Source of the DNA: an uncultured Fidelibacterota bacterium
GTDB lineage: Bacteria > Fidelibacterota > Marinisomatia > Marinisomatales > UBA1611
Assembly: GCA_902611135.1 (NCBI GenBank)
Contig: CACLYL010000010.1
Span: 1-35,886, forward strand
Reading direction: 5' to 3'
DNA length: 35,886 bases
The notes beneath the pieces are model-generated. The model did not search any database and was not told the DNA's origin. It worked only from the letters and a program-made list of their open reading frames with translations. Positions 26,122-34,911 of this stretch are shown here, piece by piece. The position numbers and the translations under genes were made by a program. The stretch's first letter is position 1. The number at the start of each line of letters is the position of its first letter.

Positions 26122-27474
26122 TTAATTACTTGTTTCTCTAACAACAATTCTATTCCCTTCCACTGAAAGAATTTCTACACTAACACCTTTTTCTATAAAT
26201 GTTCCCTCAGTTAGTGCAAATAAACGTTTATCTTTTATTACAATCCAACCAGATGGATGTAAATCAGTGTCTGCTAATCCTTTTTCACCCACAAATGATT
26301 CCCAACCAAATGAATTAGTAAAACCATCCTCTTTTTTTTGAGAATAAGGTGAAGTTAAGTCTTTCCAAAATTTTGTTTTTAGCATCATTTTTCCAAAAAA
26401 GTATAGCCCGATTATGGCTCCAACTATGCCTATTGTAAAACCATCCATTGCTTGATCTAAAACTTCACCTCCCACCGGAATGTCAGGGATTAAAAGTAAG
26501 TATAATGAATATAGTATTATAAAGAAACCCGCTATCCCTACTATTCCAAATCCAGGGATAACGAGTATTTCAAGAATTATTAAGGATATTCCACTAAACA
26601 TGTAAATCAGATCAGACATTGTTGCTAATTTAGCAATGTATGAAGTACTTAGAGACAAAATTAAGCAAGTAAGCCCAACTATGCCTGGAATACCCCATCC
26701 CGGACTCTGCAACTCAAATAAAATTCCTAGGAAACCAAAAGTTGTTAAAAGAGACGAAACGACCGGATTAGTTAGAAATCTAACAATATCTTCCGACCAG
26801 TTTTCATTTGAAGAAACAATTGATACATTATCTAAGGAGTACCCAAGATCCTCTATCAGCTCGTCAATATTTTCTACAGTCTCATCAGCAATTTTATACT
26901 TTAATGCTTGTTCAGTTGTTAATGAAATTAATTTTCCTTCTTTTCTGCCTTCAATATCCTCTACTTTTATTGAATCTCCGTTTATTAATAAAGATGAAAA
27001 TTTTAACTCTTCATCAACCATTCCTCTGGCAATCTCTTTATTTCTTCCTCTTTTCTCCGCTGTTGAAGCCATTTCCTCTCTCATAAAACTAATAACTTTC
27101 TCACTTCCCTTTTTCCCCGACATGTCCACAGCAGTAGCTGCTCCAATCAAACCGCCTCCAGACATATAAATTTTTTCACATGATAAAGAGATCAATGCCC
27201 CCGCAGAAATTGCTCTACGATTTATATAGGCTACAGACAAAATCTCAGTACCTAATATGGCGTCTTTGATCTGCGTAGCTGCATCAACTCGTCCTCCAAA
27301 AGTATTAATTTCAAAAATTATAGCGGATGCACCGTTAGCTTCTGCCTCTTTAATAGACCTTTCTATATAGGGGGGTAATCCTAAATCAATTGTCCCTTCA
27401 ATTGAAATCTTATAAATCTGGTTGGAAAAAAGAAAAGATGAAAAAGAGAGAATATATGTTATAAATTTTTTCAT
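26122..27474 (-). CDS. nfeD: NfeD-like membrane-bound serine protease (long form)
   Basis: The 450-residue protein has a signal peptide (1-17), a ClpP-like protease domain with [11 protein letters not shown] (56-66) and the nucleophile Ser90 in ISAGALISL, and a lysine in the [15 protein letters not shown] helix (about 123-137) as the likely general base. These are followed by four to five membrane helices (about 235-370) and a C-terminal OB-fold NfeD domain (about 395-450: [27 protein letters not shown]). Such proteases cut membrane proteins such as stomatin/flotillin partners. It heads the floA run. Confidence 0.95.
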   Translation of the reverse strand: MKKFITYILSFSSFLFSNQIYKISIEGTIDLGLPPYIERSIKEAEANGASAIIFEINTFGGRVDAATQIKDAILGTEILSVAYINRRAISAGALISLSCEKIYMSGGGLIGAATAVDMSGKKGSEKVISFMREEMASTAEKRGRNKEIARGMVDEELKFSSLLINGDSIKVEDIEGRKEGKLISLTTEQALKYKIADETVENIDELIEDLGYSLDNVSIVSSNENWSEDIVRFLTNPVVSSLLTTFGFLGILFELQSPGWGIPGIVGLTCLILSLSTSYIAKLATMSDLIYMFSGISLIILEILVIPGFGIVGIAGFFIILYSLYLLLIPDIPVGGEVLDQAMDGFTIGIVGAIIGLYFFGKMMLKTKFWKDLTSPYSQKKEDGFTNSFGWESFVGEKGLADTDLHPSGWIVIKDKRLFALTEGTFIEKGVSVEILSVEGNRIVVRETSN

Positions 27475-27497
27475 TATTGTTAAGTTATTAAGTCAAA

Positions 27498-27533
27498 ATT
27501 TATAAACAAAATCTTCATTATTTATAAACAAAA
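27498..27533. promoter_or_regulatory. Direct repeat pair in the nfeD / acyltransferase divergent spacer
   Basis: ATTTATAAACAAAA occurs at 27498-27511 and again at 27520-27533, 22 bases apart, about two helical turns. It lies between two divergent starts (27474 and 27566), so it may be a regulator binding site or a duplicated promoter element (TTTATAAA reads the same on both strands). AT-rich composition lowers the weight. Confidence 0.4.
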
Positions 27534-27565
27534 ACTACAATTTAAGTAATCAATTCACATACTAA

Positions 27566-28417
27566 ATGAATCTTAAAGAAAAATTAACATATATATCTTT
27601 AAAGTTACTAAAAAAGATTTTCTCATTACTAAACACAAGGTTAAGGTTTTGGGTTTCTAATTTTATTGCAATGATTATTTACTTTTTATTCCCTGTTCGA
27701 AAGAAAGTCGCCTTAAAAAACCTAAGTGTTGCTTTCCCAAAATGGAGTGAAAAAAGAAGAAGAGCAACCCTATTTAAATGCTATAAATTTTTTATTCATA
27801 ACTTAATTGAATTCTTAGCATTCCCTTATTCATGGCAAGGTATTGAAATAATAGTAAATGGAGAATCAAGAGTAAGAGAATTTTTAAAATTAAATAAGGG
27901 CGTTATATTCGTTACTGGGCATCTAGGCTCTTGGGAAATTATGGGTAGCTGGATAGGAAGGAATTTCCCTAAATTTACAGGGATCGCCATAAAACAAAAA
28001 AACCTGGGATCACATCAATTTTTTATTGAGCAGAGAGAATTAGCTGGAACAAGGCACATATTTAAAAGAGAGTCAATAAAGAAAATGTATAATGTGTTAT
28101 CTTCAAACGGGATTTTGGGATTAGTGAGTGATCAAGACGCCAAGAAGAATGGTGTTTTTGTTGATTTTTTTAATAAACCGGCGTCAACGCCGAAAGGCGC
28201 TGCGCTTTTTAATATAAATACTAATGCTCCTATAATTATTTCAATCTGCAATCAAATACATTATAACAAATATAAGATTACATTCTATCCATTAAGAGAA
28301 GATTATAAAACAGTAAAATCAATTACTCAAGGATATACGAGTATTTTGCAAAATAATATTGAAAAGTTTCCAGAACAGTACTTTTGGTTTCATAAAAGAT
28401 GGAAAACAAAGCCATAA
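27566..28417 (+). CDS. LpxL/HtrB-like lysophospholipid or lipid A acyltransferase
   Basis: The 283-residue inner-membrane protein has an N-terminal hydrophobic region (about 28-45) and the acyltransferase motif HLGSWE (His119, Glu124; HX4E). It then has RESIKKM, the block GLVSDQDAKKNGVFVDFFNK (about 184-203), PKGAAL (about 208-213), and a late FWFHKRWK. These match the family that adds secondary acyl chains to lipid A. With lpxA/C/D in the same window, lipid A is the likely acceptor, though some members act on other lysolipids. It starts without a clear Shine-Dalgarno and is 18 bases before tsaC. Confidence 0.92.
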   Translation: MNLKEKLTYISLKLLKKIFSLLNTRLRFWVSNFIAMIIYFLFPVRKKVALKNLSVAFPKWSEKRRRATLFKCYKFFIHNLIEFLAFPYSWQGIEIIVNGESRVREFLKLNKGVIFVTGHLGSWEIMGSWIGRNFPKFTGIAIKQKNLGSHQFFIEQRELAGTRHIFKRESIKKMYNVLSSNGILGLVSDQDAKKNGVFVDFFNKPASTPKGAALFNINTNAPIIISICNQIHYNKYKITFYPLREDYKTVKSITQGYTSILQNNIEKFPEQYFWFHKRWKTKP

Positions 28418-28435
28418 TTGTTTAAACATTAAATT

Positions 28436-29011
28436 ATGAAAAGAAAAATAACTAATTGGAAAACCTCTAATGCAATAGAGGAATGTATTAGAGTTTTAGA
28501 TAATGATGGAATAATTGCATATCCAACTGATACTTTATATGGCCTAGGTTGCAATGCAAAAAGTTTCAAAGCAATTAAAAGAATTAATAAAATAAAACGT
28601 AGAAAATCACCAATTAGCATAATAATTAACTCAGAAAAATCAATTTTAAATTGGATAAATGTAGATACTAAGTATAATAGATTTATTTTTGATAAGCTCT
28701 CTACCTCAAACACAGTAATCGTTCCCATCAAAAAGGGATTTGTTTCAGATCATATTTTAGGCAGTGGTCAAACACTTGGTGTTAGAATTCCTCACCACGC
28801 GTTCTGCTTTCAAATTACAGAAAAATATCCCAATCCAATTACAACTACCAGCATAAATACGACTGGTGAAAAACCACTTACAAGTCCCAATTTAATTAGA
28901 AAAAAGTTTGGAAAAGAGATTGACTTAATAATAGAAGATGGTATCATAGACAATAAAAGCTCTAAAATTTATTTATTCAAAAAAGAAGGATTTAAACTAT
29001 TAAGAAGTTAA
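28436..29011 (+). CDS. tsaC: L-threonylcarbamoyladenylate synthase
   Basis: The 191-residue enzyme makes threonylcarbamoyl-AMP from threonine, bicarbonate and ATP for t6A37 modification of ANN-decoding tRNAs. It has the YrdC-domain hallmarks YPTDTLYGLG (29-38), KIKRRKSPISI (about 52-62), LGVRIPHH (about 113-120) and TTSINTTGEKP (about 136-147). It is the short TsaC/YwlC form without the Sua5 C-terminal domain. Its last 13 bases overlap the DUF3108 gene that starts with ATT. Confidence 0.94.
   Translation: MKRKITNWKTSNAIEECIRVLDNDGIIAYPTDTLYGLGCNAKSFKAIKRINKIKRRKSPISIIINSEKSILNWINVDTKYNRFIFDKLSTSNTVIVPIKKGFVSDHILGSGQTLGVRIPHHAFCFQITEKYPNPITTTSINTTGEKPLTSPNLIRKKFGKEIDLIIEDGIIDNKSSKIYLFKKEGFKLLRS
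28984..28990 (+). promoter_or_regulatory. Shine-Dalgarno before the ATT-start DUF3108 gene
   Basis: AGAAGGA lies eight bases before the ATT at 28999, inside the end of tsaC. There is no ATG, GTG or TTG in the frame near it, so this site decides the unusual start. Confidence 0.65.
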
Positions 29012-29715
29012 TACTCATACTTTTTTCCCATCTATCCATTACAACTCTACAGGCATCAGACATTCCTTTTGAAATAGGTGAAACACTTAAATATCGAGCA
29101 TCTTTTTCCTCTATCCCTGCTGGAAGTGCAATTTTAAAGGTTATCAAAAAAGAGGTTATAAACGATATCAACACTTTTCACATAAGATTTAAAGCTCAGA
29201 CAGAGGGATTTACAGATCTAATTTTTCCAATTGACAATGTTATTAATATTTGGTTAGAGGAAAACTCCTTACTACCTATAAAGATTGAAGAAATTATAAA
29301 CGAAGGAAAATATTCTAGAAAAAGATTATATATCATTTATCAAAATCAAGGATATGGCATAATTAATAATGAGGATACACTTAAATTTGAAGAAGAGGTT
29401 CACTCTCCATATAGCCTTCTCTACTTTTTTAGAAAAAGTAATTTTAAAACATTAAATAAAAAGAAGATAAATATTCTTAAAAAAAAATCTTTTGAAACTC
29501 TAACAGTTGATATCAAGAGTAATTTAGAGGTCAATTCAAAATATGATCGCTGGCTTTCAACTCGTGTCGAGCCAAGAGGAGTTAAACGCGATAAATTTAA
29601 AAATGATTCTGCTATTTCTATATGGTTTGCTGAAGACAATAAAAAATATCCTATAAAGTTTTGGATAACAATGAAATATGGAGGACTGCTATTGGAATTA
29701 TATGAATCCGAATGA
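28999..29715 (+). CDS. DUF3108 periplasmic protein with apparent ATT start
   Basis: This frame is open from just after a TAA at 28993 to a TGA at 29713 (238 residues) but has no ATG, GTG or TTG until close to its end, so start-based gene finders miss it. Read from ATT as Met it begins MKKLILILFSHLSITTLQAS, a textbook signal peptide. The mature part has the DUF3108 pattern: FEIGETLKYRASFSSIPAGS near 25-44, GKYSRK, the HSPYSLLYFFR block near 138-148, and a C-terminal Pro-Ile-Lys-Phe strand series. DUF3108 proteins are periplasmic beta-rich proteins of unknown function. It ends directly against the rseP stop, with no base between. Confidence 0.85.
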   Translation: MKKLILILFSHLSITTLQASDIPFEIGETLKYRASFSSIPAGSAILKVIKKEVINDINTFHIRFKAQTEGFTDLIFPIDNVINIWLEENSLLPIKIEEIINEGKYSRKRLYIIYQNQGYGIINNEDTLKFEEEVHSPYSLLYFFRKSNFKTLNKKKINILKKKSFETLTVDIKSNLEVNSKYDRWLSTRVEPRGVKRDKFKNDSAISIWFAEDNKKYPIKFWITMKYGGLLLELYESE

Positions 29716-30885
29716 TCAAAAAAACCGATTTATATCATTAAACATCACAGTAAGCATTAATAAAAGTAAAAATGACATTCCAATTTGCTGAATAACAATT
29801 CTTGTTCTTAGCGTTAATGGCCTCCTTATTAATGCTTCAATTGTGTGTAAAAAAATATGCCCTCCATCTAATCCAGGTATAGGGAGTATATTAATAAAAG
29901 CAAGATTAACACTTATTAAGGCCATAAAAGTAAAAAATGGAATCCATCCCGCTTCGGCAGTTTCTCCAGCCAGCTGTGCTATCATTATTGGACCTCCAAA
30001 GTCAGAAACACTTGCACTTCCTGAAATCAACATATTAATACTCATGATCATCATACCAAAACTACCAACAGTCCTGTTGTAACCTATAATTAAAGCATTT
30101 AAAAGAGAGATGTCTGAATATAAAATAACTGGAGAAATTCCAATTAAACCAATAGTATCTATTTTGCTACCGTTAGGAAAAGGTGAACTCATAGTTTTTA
30201 AGTCGTAATCAATTAGTTCGTCACCACGTTCAATAACCATCGAAATTTCTTCTTCAGGTAAACTATGAATGATAGATGTCAAATCATCCCAGGTACTAAC
30301 ACTTTTATCGTTGATGAATTTAATTTCATCTCCAGGCAACATGCCTGCAACTTCAGCAGGCATTCCTTTTTTAAGTTCTGATATTATAGGCTCATTTAAG
30401 ACCTCTGATTTTCCTTGATAATATCCAATAGTTGCAAAAATTATGAATGCTAAAAAGACATTCATTAGGACACCAGCACTTAATATCCAAATTTTTTCCC
30501 AATATGATTTAACAATAAATTCATCATCTTTGTACTGTACATCTGAATCTAAACTTTCATCTAGTATACCTGCCATTTTAACGTAGCCGCCTATTGGCAA
30601 TAGCGCAATTACATATTCTGTTTTTGACCCTTTTCGACCTGGTTTATTTATTTGGTTTGTGTAAATAACATCCCACTTCAACTTACCTTTCGACCATTTA
30701 AAAAAGTATACTTTAAGTTCTATGAAATCATTTAAGGATTTTAATTGAATGAATCTTGGCGGTATCCCAATTGAAAATTTCTCAACACGTACTCCAACTG
30801 AACGTGCTGCCTTAAAGTGACCATACTCATGTATAGTTATTAGAATTCCTAATATTAAAGCTGTCGACCATATTATTGTAAACAT
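29716..30885 (-). CDS. rseP: Site-2 RIP metalloprotease RseP
   Basis: The 389-residue inner-membrane zinc protease has HEYGH (His19, Glu20, His23) in the first membrane helix. One PDZ domain (about 165-235, with PAEVAGMLPGDEIKFIND) sits in the periplasm. The third zinc ligand Asp340 lies in INILPIPGLDGGH. Further helices are near 5-22, 133-155, 320-335 and 368-385. It cleaves anti-sigma factors and signal peptide remnants in other bacteria. It lies 40 bases after dxr, a common dxr-rseP linkage, and closes the lipid A run. Confidence 0.97.
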   Translation of the reverse strand: MFTIIWSTALILGILITIHEYGHFKAARSVGVRVEKFSIGIPPRFIQLKSLNDFIELKVYFFKWSKGKLKWDVIYTNQINKPGRKGSKTEYVIALLPIGGYVKMAGILDESLDSDVQYKDDEFIVKSYWEKIWILSAGVLMNVFLAFIIFATIGYYQGKSEVLNEPIISELKKGMPAEVAGMLPGDEIKFINDKSVSTWDDLTSIIHSLPEEEISMVIERGDELIDYDLKTMSSPFPNGSKIDTIGLIGISPVILYSDISLLNALIIGYNRTVGSFGMMIMSINMLISGSASVSDFGGPIMIAQLAGETAEAGWIPFFTFMALISVNLAFINILPIPGLDGGHIFLHTIEALIRRPLTLRTRIVIQQIGMSFLLLLMLTVMFNDINRFF

Positions 30886-30925
30886 ATATAAATTTAATTA
30901 CTAATTAGTAAAGAGTTCAAAAATA

Positions 30926-32074
30926 TTAGAATGAATAAACATAATTTTTTATCCAAATATCCAGCTCTTTAATATCATTTAATTTAGGTTCTTTCAACCA
31001 ATTATGGCGATCCATAGATTCTTTATTAATTTTATGTATCTTATGAAAAGGTATTTCACCTTTCAAAAATCTTTCAACTGCATAATCATTTGACAAATTT
31101 AATGCAGTTGGCGATGAGCCTAGCCGCTTTAATGATTTTTTAGCTAAAAGTAGACATGGAAATCTATTATAATCAGGGTCTTCAAAGGTTAGTTTATTTA
31201 TTTTAGAAAAATTTAAACTTTCCCAAGGAGCCCATACATGCCTTGGATAAGTTAGTGCATATTGAATTGGGACTTTCATGTCAGGCACGCCAATTTGAGC
31301 TTTAATTGAAGAGTCTATAAATTCTACCATTGAGTGAATTATTGATTGTGGATGAATGATTATATCAATCTTCTTTGCATCTAATTTGAATAACCAAAAT
31401 GCTTCAATGAGTTCAAATCCTTTATTCATCATTGTTGCACTATCTATTGAAATTTTTCTACCCATCTCCCAATTTGGATGAGCCAGCGCCTCTGATACTG
31501 ATATATTAGCAAATGTATCAAGTGCTCTTGTTCTAAAAGGACCCCCGCTACCAGTTAAAATTAACCTCTTTACATCAGATAAAACTTCGCCAGATAAACA
31601 TTGCCAAATTGCAGAATGTTCACTGTCAACAGGAAAAATTTTAGCACCTGATTTATTCATAGCTTCTTCAATCAATGACCCAGCCATTACCAGACTTTCT
31701 TTATTTGCAAGTGCTACATTGATGCCTTTTTTTATAGCACACAAAGTTGGCTCCATTCCAGAGGAACCAACTAGACCATTTATGATTAAGTCATTATCAC
31801 TTATTGATGAAATTTCAAGTAGTCCATTTCTACCTTTAAATAATTCAATATCATGATTGGTTATTTTATTTTTAAAAGTATGATAGGCTTCTTCGTCAGC
31901 AATTGATACATAAAGGGGGTTAAAGGTTTTTATTTGATTTATAAGAAGATCTATGTTTTTGTTACAACTAAGACCTATTACTCTAATCTCTTCCTTTAAA
32001 TTTTCTATAACTCTTAAAGCATTAATGCCTATTGAGCCAGTAGAACCTAAAATCGTTACTTTCCTAATTTTCAT
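30926..32074 (-). CDS. dxr: 1-deoxy-D-xylulose 5-phosphate reductoisomerase
   Basis: The 382-residue enzyme makes 2-C-methylerythritol 4-phosphate in the non-mevalonate isoprenoid pathway. It has the NADPH loop GSTGSIG (10-16), ALANKES (about 119-125), PVDSEHSAIWQCL (about 147-159) with the metal-binding Asp and Glu, SGSGGPF-like TGSGGPFR near 172-179, HPNWEMGRKISIDSATMMNKG near 195-215, and a C-terminal helical domain. The length is normal. Its ATG overlaps the stop of the unknown gene before it (TAATG at 32076-32072). Confidence 0.98.
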   Translation of the reverse strand: MKIRKVTILGSTGSIGINALRVIENLKEEIRVIGLSCNKNIDLLINQIKTFNPLYVSIADEEAYHTFKNKITNHDIELFKGRNGLLEISSISDNDLIINGLVGSSGMEPTLCAIKKGINVALANKESLVMAGSLIEEAMNKSGAKIFPVDSEHSAIWQCLSGEVLSDVKRLILTGSGGPFRTRALDTFANISVSEALAHPNWEMGRKISIDSATMMNKGFELIEAFWLFKLDAKKIDIIIHPQSIIHSMVEFIDSSIKAQIGVPDMKVPIQYALTYPRHVWAPWESLNFSKINKLTFEDPDYNRFPCLLLAKKSLKRLGSSPTALNLSNDYAVERFLKGEIPFHKIHKINKESMDRHNWLKEPKLNDIKELDIWIKNYVYSF

Positions 32075-32726
32075 TAAATGATGCCTTTTTTAATTGAACA
32101 TGAAAAAATAATTGTTTTAAAATTACCTGAAATCTTTGTTTCAAATTGTAAACCTTTTATTTTAGTTAACCTACTAAAGTGTATAAAATTTATTTGACTT
32201 TCAATTTTCTTTGAGATGTTTTCGTAAAATTTATAGAATTTCTGATTATAAAAGGTAGATCCAAGGCCATAAGATATATTTATTGTTTTATAAGATAAAG
32301 CTTTTGAAACTTCAATTGTAATTGTAGATAACCTATAATCACTTAATCCTCTAAGATTTACTTTTTGCAAAGAACTAATCCAATTAGAACCTTTATTGTT
32401 TTTTGATACATATAATACACCAAACCCATATATATGAGGAGATTGTTTACCATGGTTGAAAGAGTAAATTTTTGAAATATAGGTTAAATTCTTTGTCAAT
32501 TTTAGAGAGTTTGAAAAGTTAGGGAGAAAATTATTTTTTTCAAATAATGACACCCCAAAGTCGATAGTAAATCTATGATCTGGAAAGGAAAATGAACTAA
32601 CTTGCCCTAACCATAGGGATGTTTTAGATAACTCTTCCTTTATAGTTTTTGAACACGTTTTGCAGTTATTAAAATCGAACTGAGCATGGACACTATTAAT
32701 TAAAAAAAAACAACTACATACTTCAT
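32074..32726 (-). CDS. Unknown exported protein; signal peptide split by a T9 slippery run
   Basis: The ATG at 32726 overlaps the lpxA stop (TAATG) and encodes MKYVVVFF, then meets a TAA after nine Ts. One extra T, or a -1 ribosomal slip, joins it to the long frame: MKYVVVFFLINSVHAQ, a proper signal peptide, then FDFNNCKTCSKTIKEEL and ~200 residues to the stop at 32074. The long frame has no ATG, GTG or TTG of its own before the GTG at 32553, which would lose the signal. The mature protein is basic, with alternating strands and a CxxC pair near its start; the family is unknown. Sequencing error, pseudogene or programmed slippage are all possible. It lies between lpxA and dxr with coupled ends. 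Confidence 0.6.
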
Positions 32727-33502
32727 TAAATTATCCCTCTTTTTGAATTTTTGATAAATTCTAAAATCTGAACTTTTTCTCTTGAACTTTGAAAATCACT
32801 TTTTATAGCTTTAGTTGCTTCTGTAGTATTCAAGCCTGATCGGTAGATAATTTTATACATACTCCTTATTTTTTGCCTTGTTTTTTGATCAAAACCACTT
32901 CTTTTTAATCCAACAAGATTTATACCTTGATATTTTAATGGTTCTTTTGCAGCTAATATAAATGGAGGAATATCTTGAACCACCCTAAAACCTCCACCAA
33001 CAAATACATGAACCCCAATTTTACAAAATTGATGAACTAATACTCCACCTCCTAAAGAGGTATTATTATCAATTGAAACATGTCCTCCAAGTGTTGCCAT
33101 ATTTGCTAAAACAATATTATCCCCTAAAATACAATCATGTCCAATATGAACATACGCCATTAATAAACAGTTATCTCCAATTACTGTTTTCCCCAACGCC
33201 TTTGTTCCTCTATTAACTGTGACATATTCTCTTATAGTTACTCCATTCCCTATTATTGTCTCTGTGTTTTCTTGGTCAAATTTTAAATCTTGAGGAATTT
33301 CACCAATTGAACTATTATGAAAAATGGAGCAGTTTTCACCAATTCTTGTATAGTTACAAACTGTAACATAGTTCCCAATTTTTGAATTAGAACCAATATT
33401 AACATTATTTTGAATAACAGAGTAGGGACCTATAGTTATATTCGAACCTAAGGTTACATTTTCTCCTACTATAGCTGTTGGATGAATATTCAACTTTTCC
33501 AA
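32726..33502 (-). CDS. lpxA: UDP-N-acetylglucosamine acyltransferase
   Basis: The 258-residue enzyme performs the first step of lipid A synthesis, moving a 3-hydroxyacyl chain from ACP to UDP-GlcNAc. It is a left-handed beta-helix of hexapeptide repeats (about 8-190; for example IHPTAIVGENVTLGSNI) with the catalytic His122 in HIGHDC, followed by a helical C-terminus from about 195 (GLKRSGFDQKTRQKIR). Length is close to E. coli LpxA. It follows fabZ by two bases; its stop overlaps the next ATG. Confidence 0.97.
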   Translation of the reverse strand: MEKLNIHPTAIVGENVTLGSNITIGPYSVIQNNVNIGSNSKIGNYVTVCNYTRIGENCSIFHNSSIGEIPQDLKFDQENTETIIGNGVTIREYVTVNRGTKALGKTVIGDNCLLMAYVHIGHDCILGDNIVLANMATLGGHVSIDNNTSLGGGVLVHQFCKIGVHVFVGGGFRVVQDIPPFILAAKEPLKYQGINLVGLKRSGFDQKTRQKIRSMYKIIYRSGLNTTEATKAIKSDFQSSREKVQILEFIKNSKRGII

Positions 33503-33504
33503 CT

Positions 33505-33963
33505 TTAAATACGATCGACTATATTAGCAGAAAAATTAGAGCAAGCAACTAGATCACTTTTGACAAAACATTGTCCTTTAAATTTACACAGTCCCAATCT
33601 CTTTTTAATTAATTTAATATGTATTTTTAAAATGTCTCCTGGCACGATAGGCTTTTTAAATTTTGCATTTTCAACTGATGAAAAAAACATATTCTTCTCC
33701 AGAGGGTTTTCAACTTGACTCAATATTAAAAAAGAGCCTGCCTGAGCCATCATTTCAATGGTTAAAACTCCTGGCAAAACTGGCTGATTAGGGAAGTGAC
33801 CCTGAAAACATGGTTCGTTTATAGTAATATTTTTTTGAGCAATTAGATCATTCCCTAAGTTTTTTATTTTGACTTTATCAATCAAAATAAAAGGATATCG
33901 ATGAGGTAATACTTTTAAAATATCCTTTATCGAAAATACTTTTTTCTTTTTAAAATTTCCCAT
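33505..33963 (-). CDS. fabZ: 3-hydroxyacyl-ACP dehydratase FabZ
   Basis: This 152-residue hot-dog enzyme dehydrates 3-hydroxyacyl-ACP in fatty acid synthesis and so competes with LpxA for the same substrate. It has LPHRYPFILIDKV (19-31), GHFPNQPVLPGVLTIEMMAQ (about 55-74) with catalytic His56 and Glu70, and a FFSSVENAKFKKPIVPGD-type strand near 93-110. It is a free-standing protein, whereas Bacteroidetes fuse LpxC and FabZ. It lies between lpxC and lpxA with gaps of three and two bases. Confidence 0.97.
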   Translation of the reverse strand: MGNFKKKKVFSIKDILKVLPHRYPFILIDKVKIKNLGNDLIAQKNITINEPCFQGHFPNQPVLPGVLTIEMMAQAGSFLILSQVENPLEKNMFFSSVENAKFKKPIVPGDILKIHIKLIKKRLGLCKFKGQCFVKSDLVACSNFSANIVDRI

Positions 33964-33966
33964 CTT

Positions 33967-34911
33967 TTATTTATCCCTTAATTGTTTTAACTCTTTACTA
34001 TATTTTTTCTTTAACTTTTTAACAAATTCTACATTGCTTGCATGCCCTGCTCTTGCGGCTGTCACATGCCCCTTGATTGGATATCCTAAAAGTGCTAAAT
34101 CACCAATTAAATCTAAAGTCTTATGACGGACAGGTTCATTTTTGTATCTAAGAACTTTTCCATTTAAAATTCCATTTGCCCCTTTTATTATCTCATCTTC
34201 AATACCAAAAAGATCTTTTATTCTGTCCATTTCTAATTGATCTATTTCTTTATCTATTATGACTACTGCATTATCCAATGCTCCACCCTGAATCAAACCT
34301 CGCTCCTTGAGCATTTCAACCTCGCTTAAAAAACAAAATGTTCTAGCCGGAGCAACTTCAAATGCAAAGTCCTCTTCCATATTATATATAGCTTCATATT
34401 GAGTTCCTAATTGAGGTAACGGATATTCAACCATAAAAGTTATTCTAAAGCGATCAGAAGGTATCACATGAATGTCTATATCTCTGTATGAATTTGTATA
34501 ATTAACAGCCTCAGTAATTTCTAAGACCTTTCTCTCCCTATTTTGAACTTGAATACCAGATTTTATTATACACTCTACGAAATCTTTTGCACTACCATCC
34601 ATAACAGGAGGCTCTTTACCTGTTAGCTCAATAAGCATATTGTCTACTCGCAATCCGCTAACAGCTGCGAGGGCATGTTCCACAGTGTGAATTCTAACAC
34701 CGTTTTCTTCAATGGTTGTTCCTCTGGATATATCAACTACATGATCAATATCTGCCTTGATTTCAGAACAGTTTGAAATATCTGAACGTACAAAACAAAT
34801 ACCATAATTCTCAGGTGCTGGATGAAATGTAATTGTACTATCTACACCAGTGTGAAGACCTACTCCATGACATGAAATAGAACTTTTGATTGTCCTTTGT
34901 TTTCTTTCCAT
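33967..34911 (-). CDS. lpxC: UDP-3-O-acyl-N-acetylglucosamine deacetylase
   Basis: This 314-residue zinc amidase carries out the committed step of lipid A synthesis. It has the first-domain GVGLHTG (16-22), the zinc motif HTVEH (75-79), PVMDGSAKDF (about 102-111) and the C-terminal HKTLDLIGDLALLG block (about 263-276), which supplies the other zinc His and Asp, and a late His in AGHASN (about 290-295). The length is that of stand-alone LpxC. It overlaps lpxD by one base. Confidence 0.97.
   Translation of the reverse strand: MERKQRTIKSSISCHGVGLHTGVDSTITFHPAPENYGICFVRSDISNCSEIKADIDHVVDISRGTTIEENGVRIHTVEHALAAVSGLRVDNMLIELTGKEPPVMDGSAKDFVECIIKSGIQVQNRERKVLEITEAVNYTNSYRDIDIHVIPSDRFRITFMVEYPLPQLGTQYEAIYNMEEDFAFEVAPARTFCFLSEVEMLKERGLIQGGALDNAVVIIDKEIDQLEMDRIKDLFGIEDEIIKGANGILNGKVLRYKNEPVRHKTLDLIGDLALLGYPIKGHVTAARAGHASNVEFVKKLKKKYSKELKQLRDK

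Noticed and set aside
28180-28210. GC-rich hairpins followed by a T-run inside the acyltransferase gene, terminator-like
   Set aside because: They lie in the middle of a conserved coding block (PKGAAL) and the stem needs a G-U pair with a three-base loop; codon content explains the GC bases.
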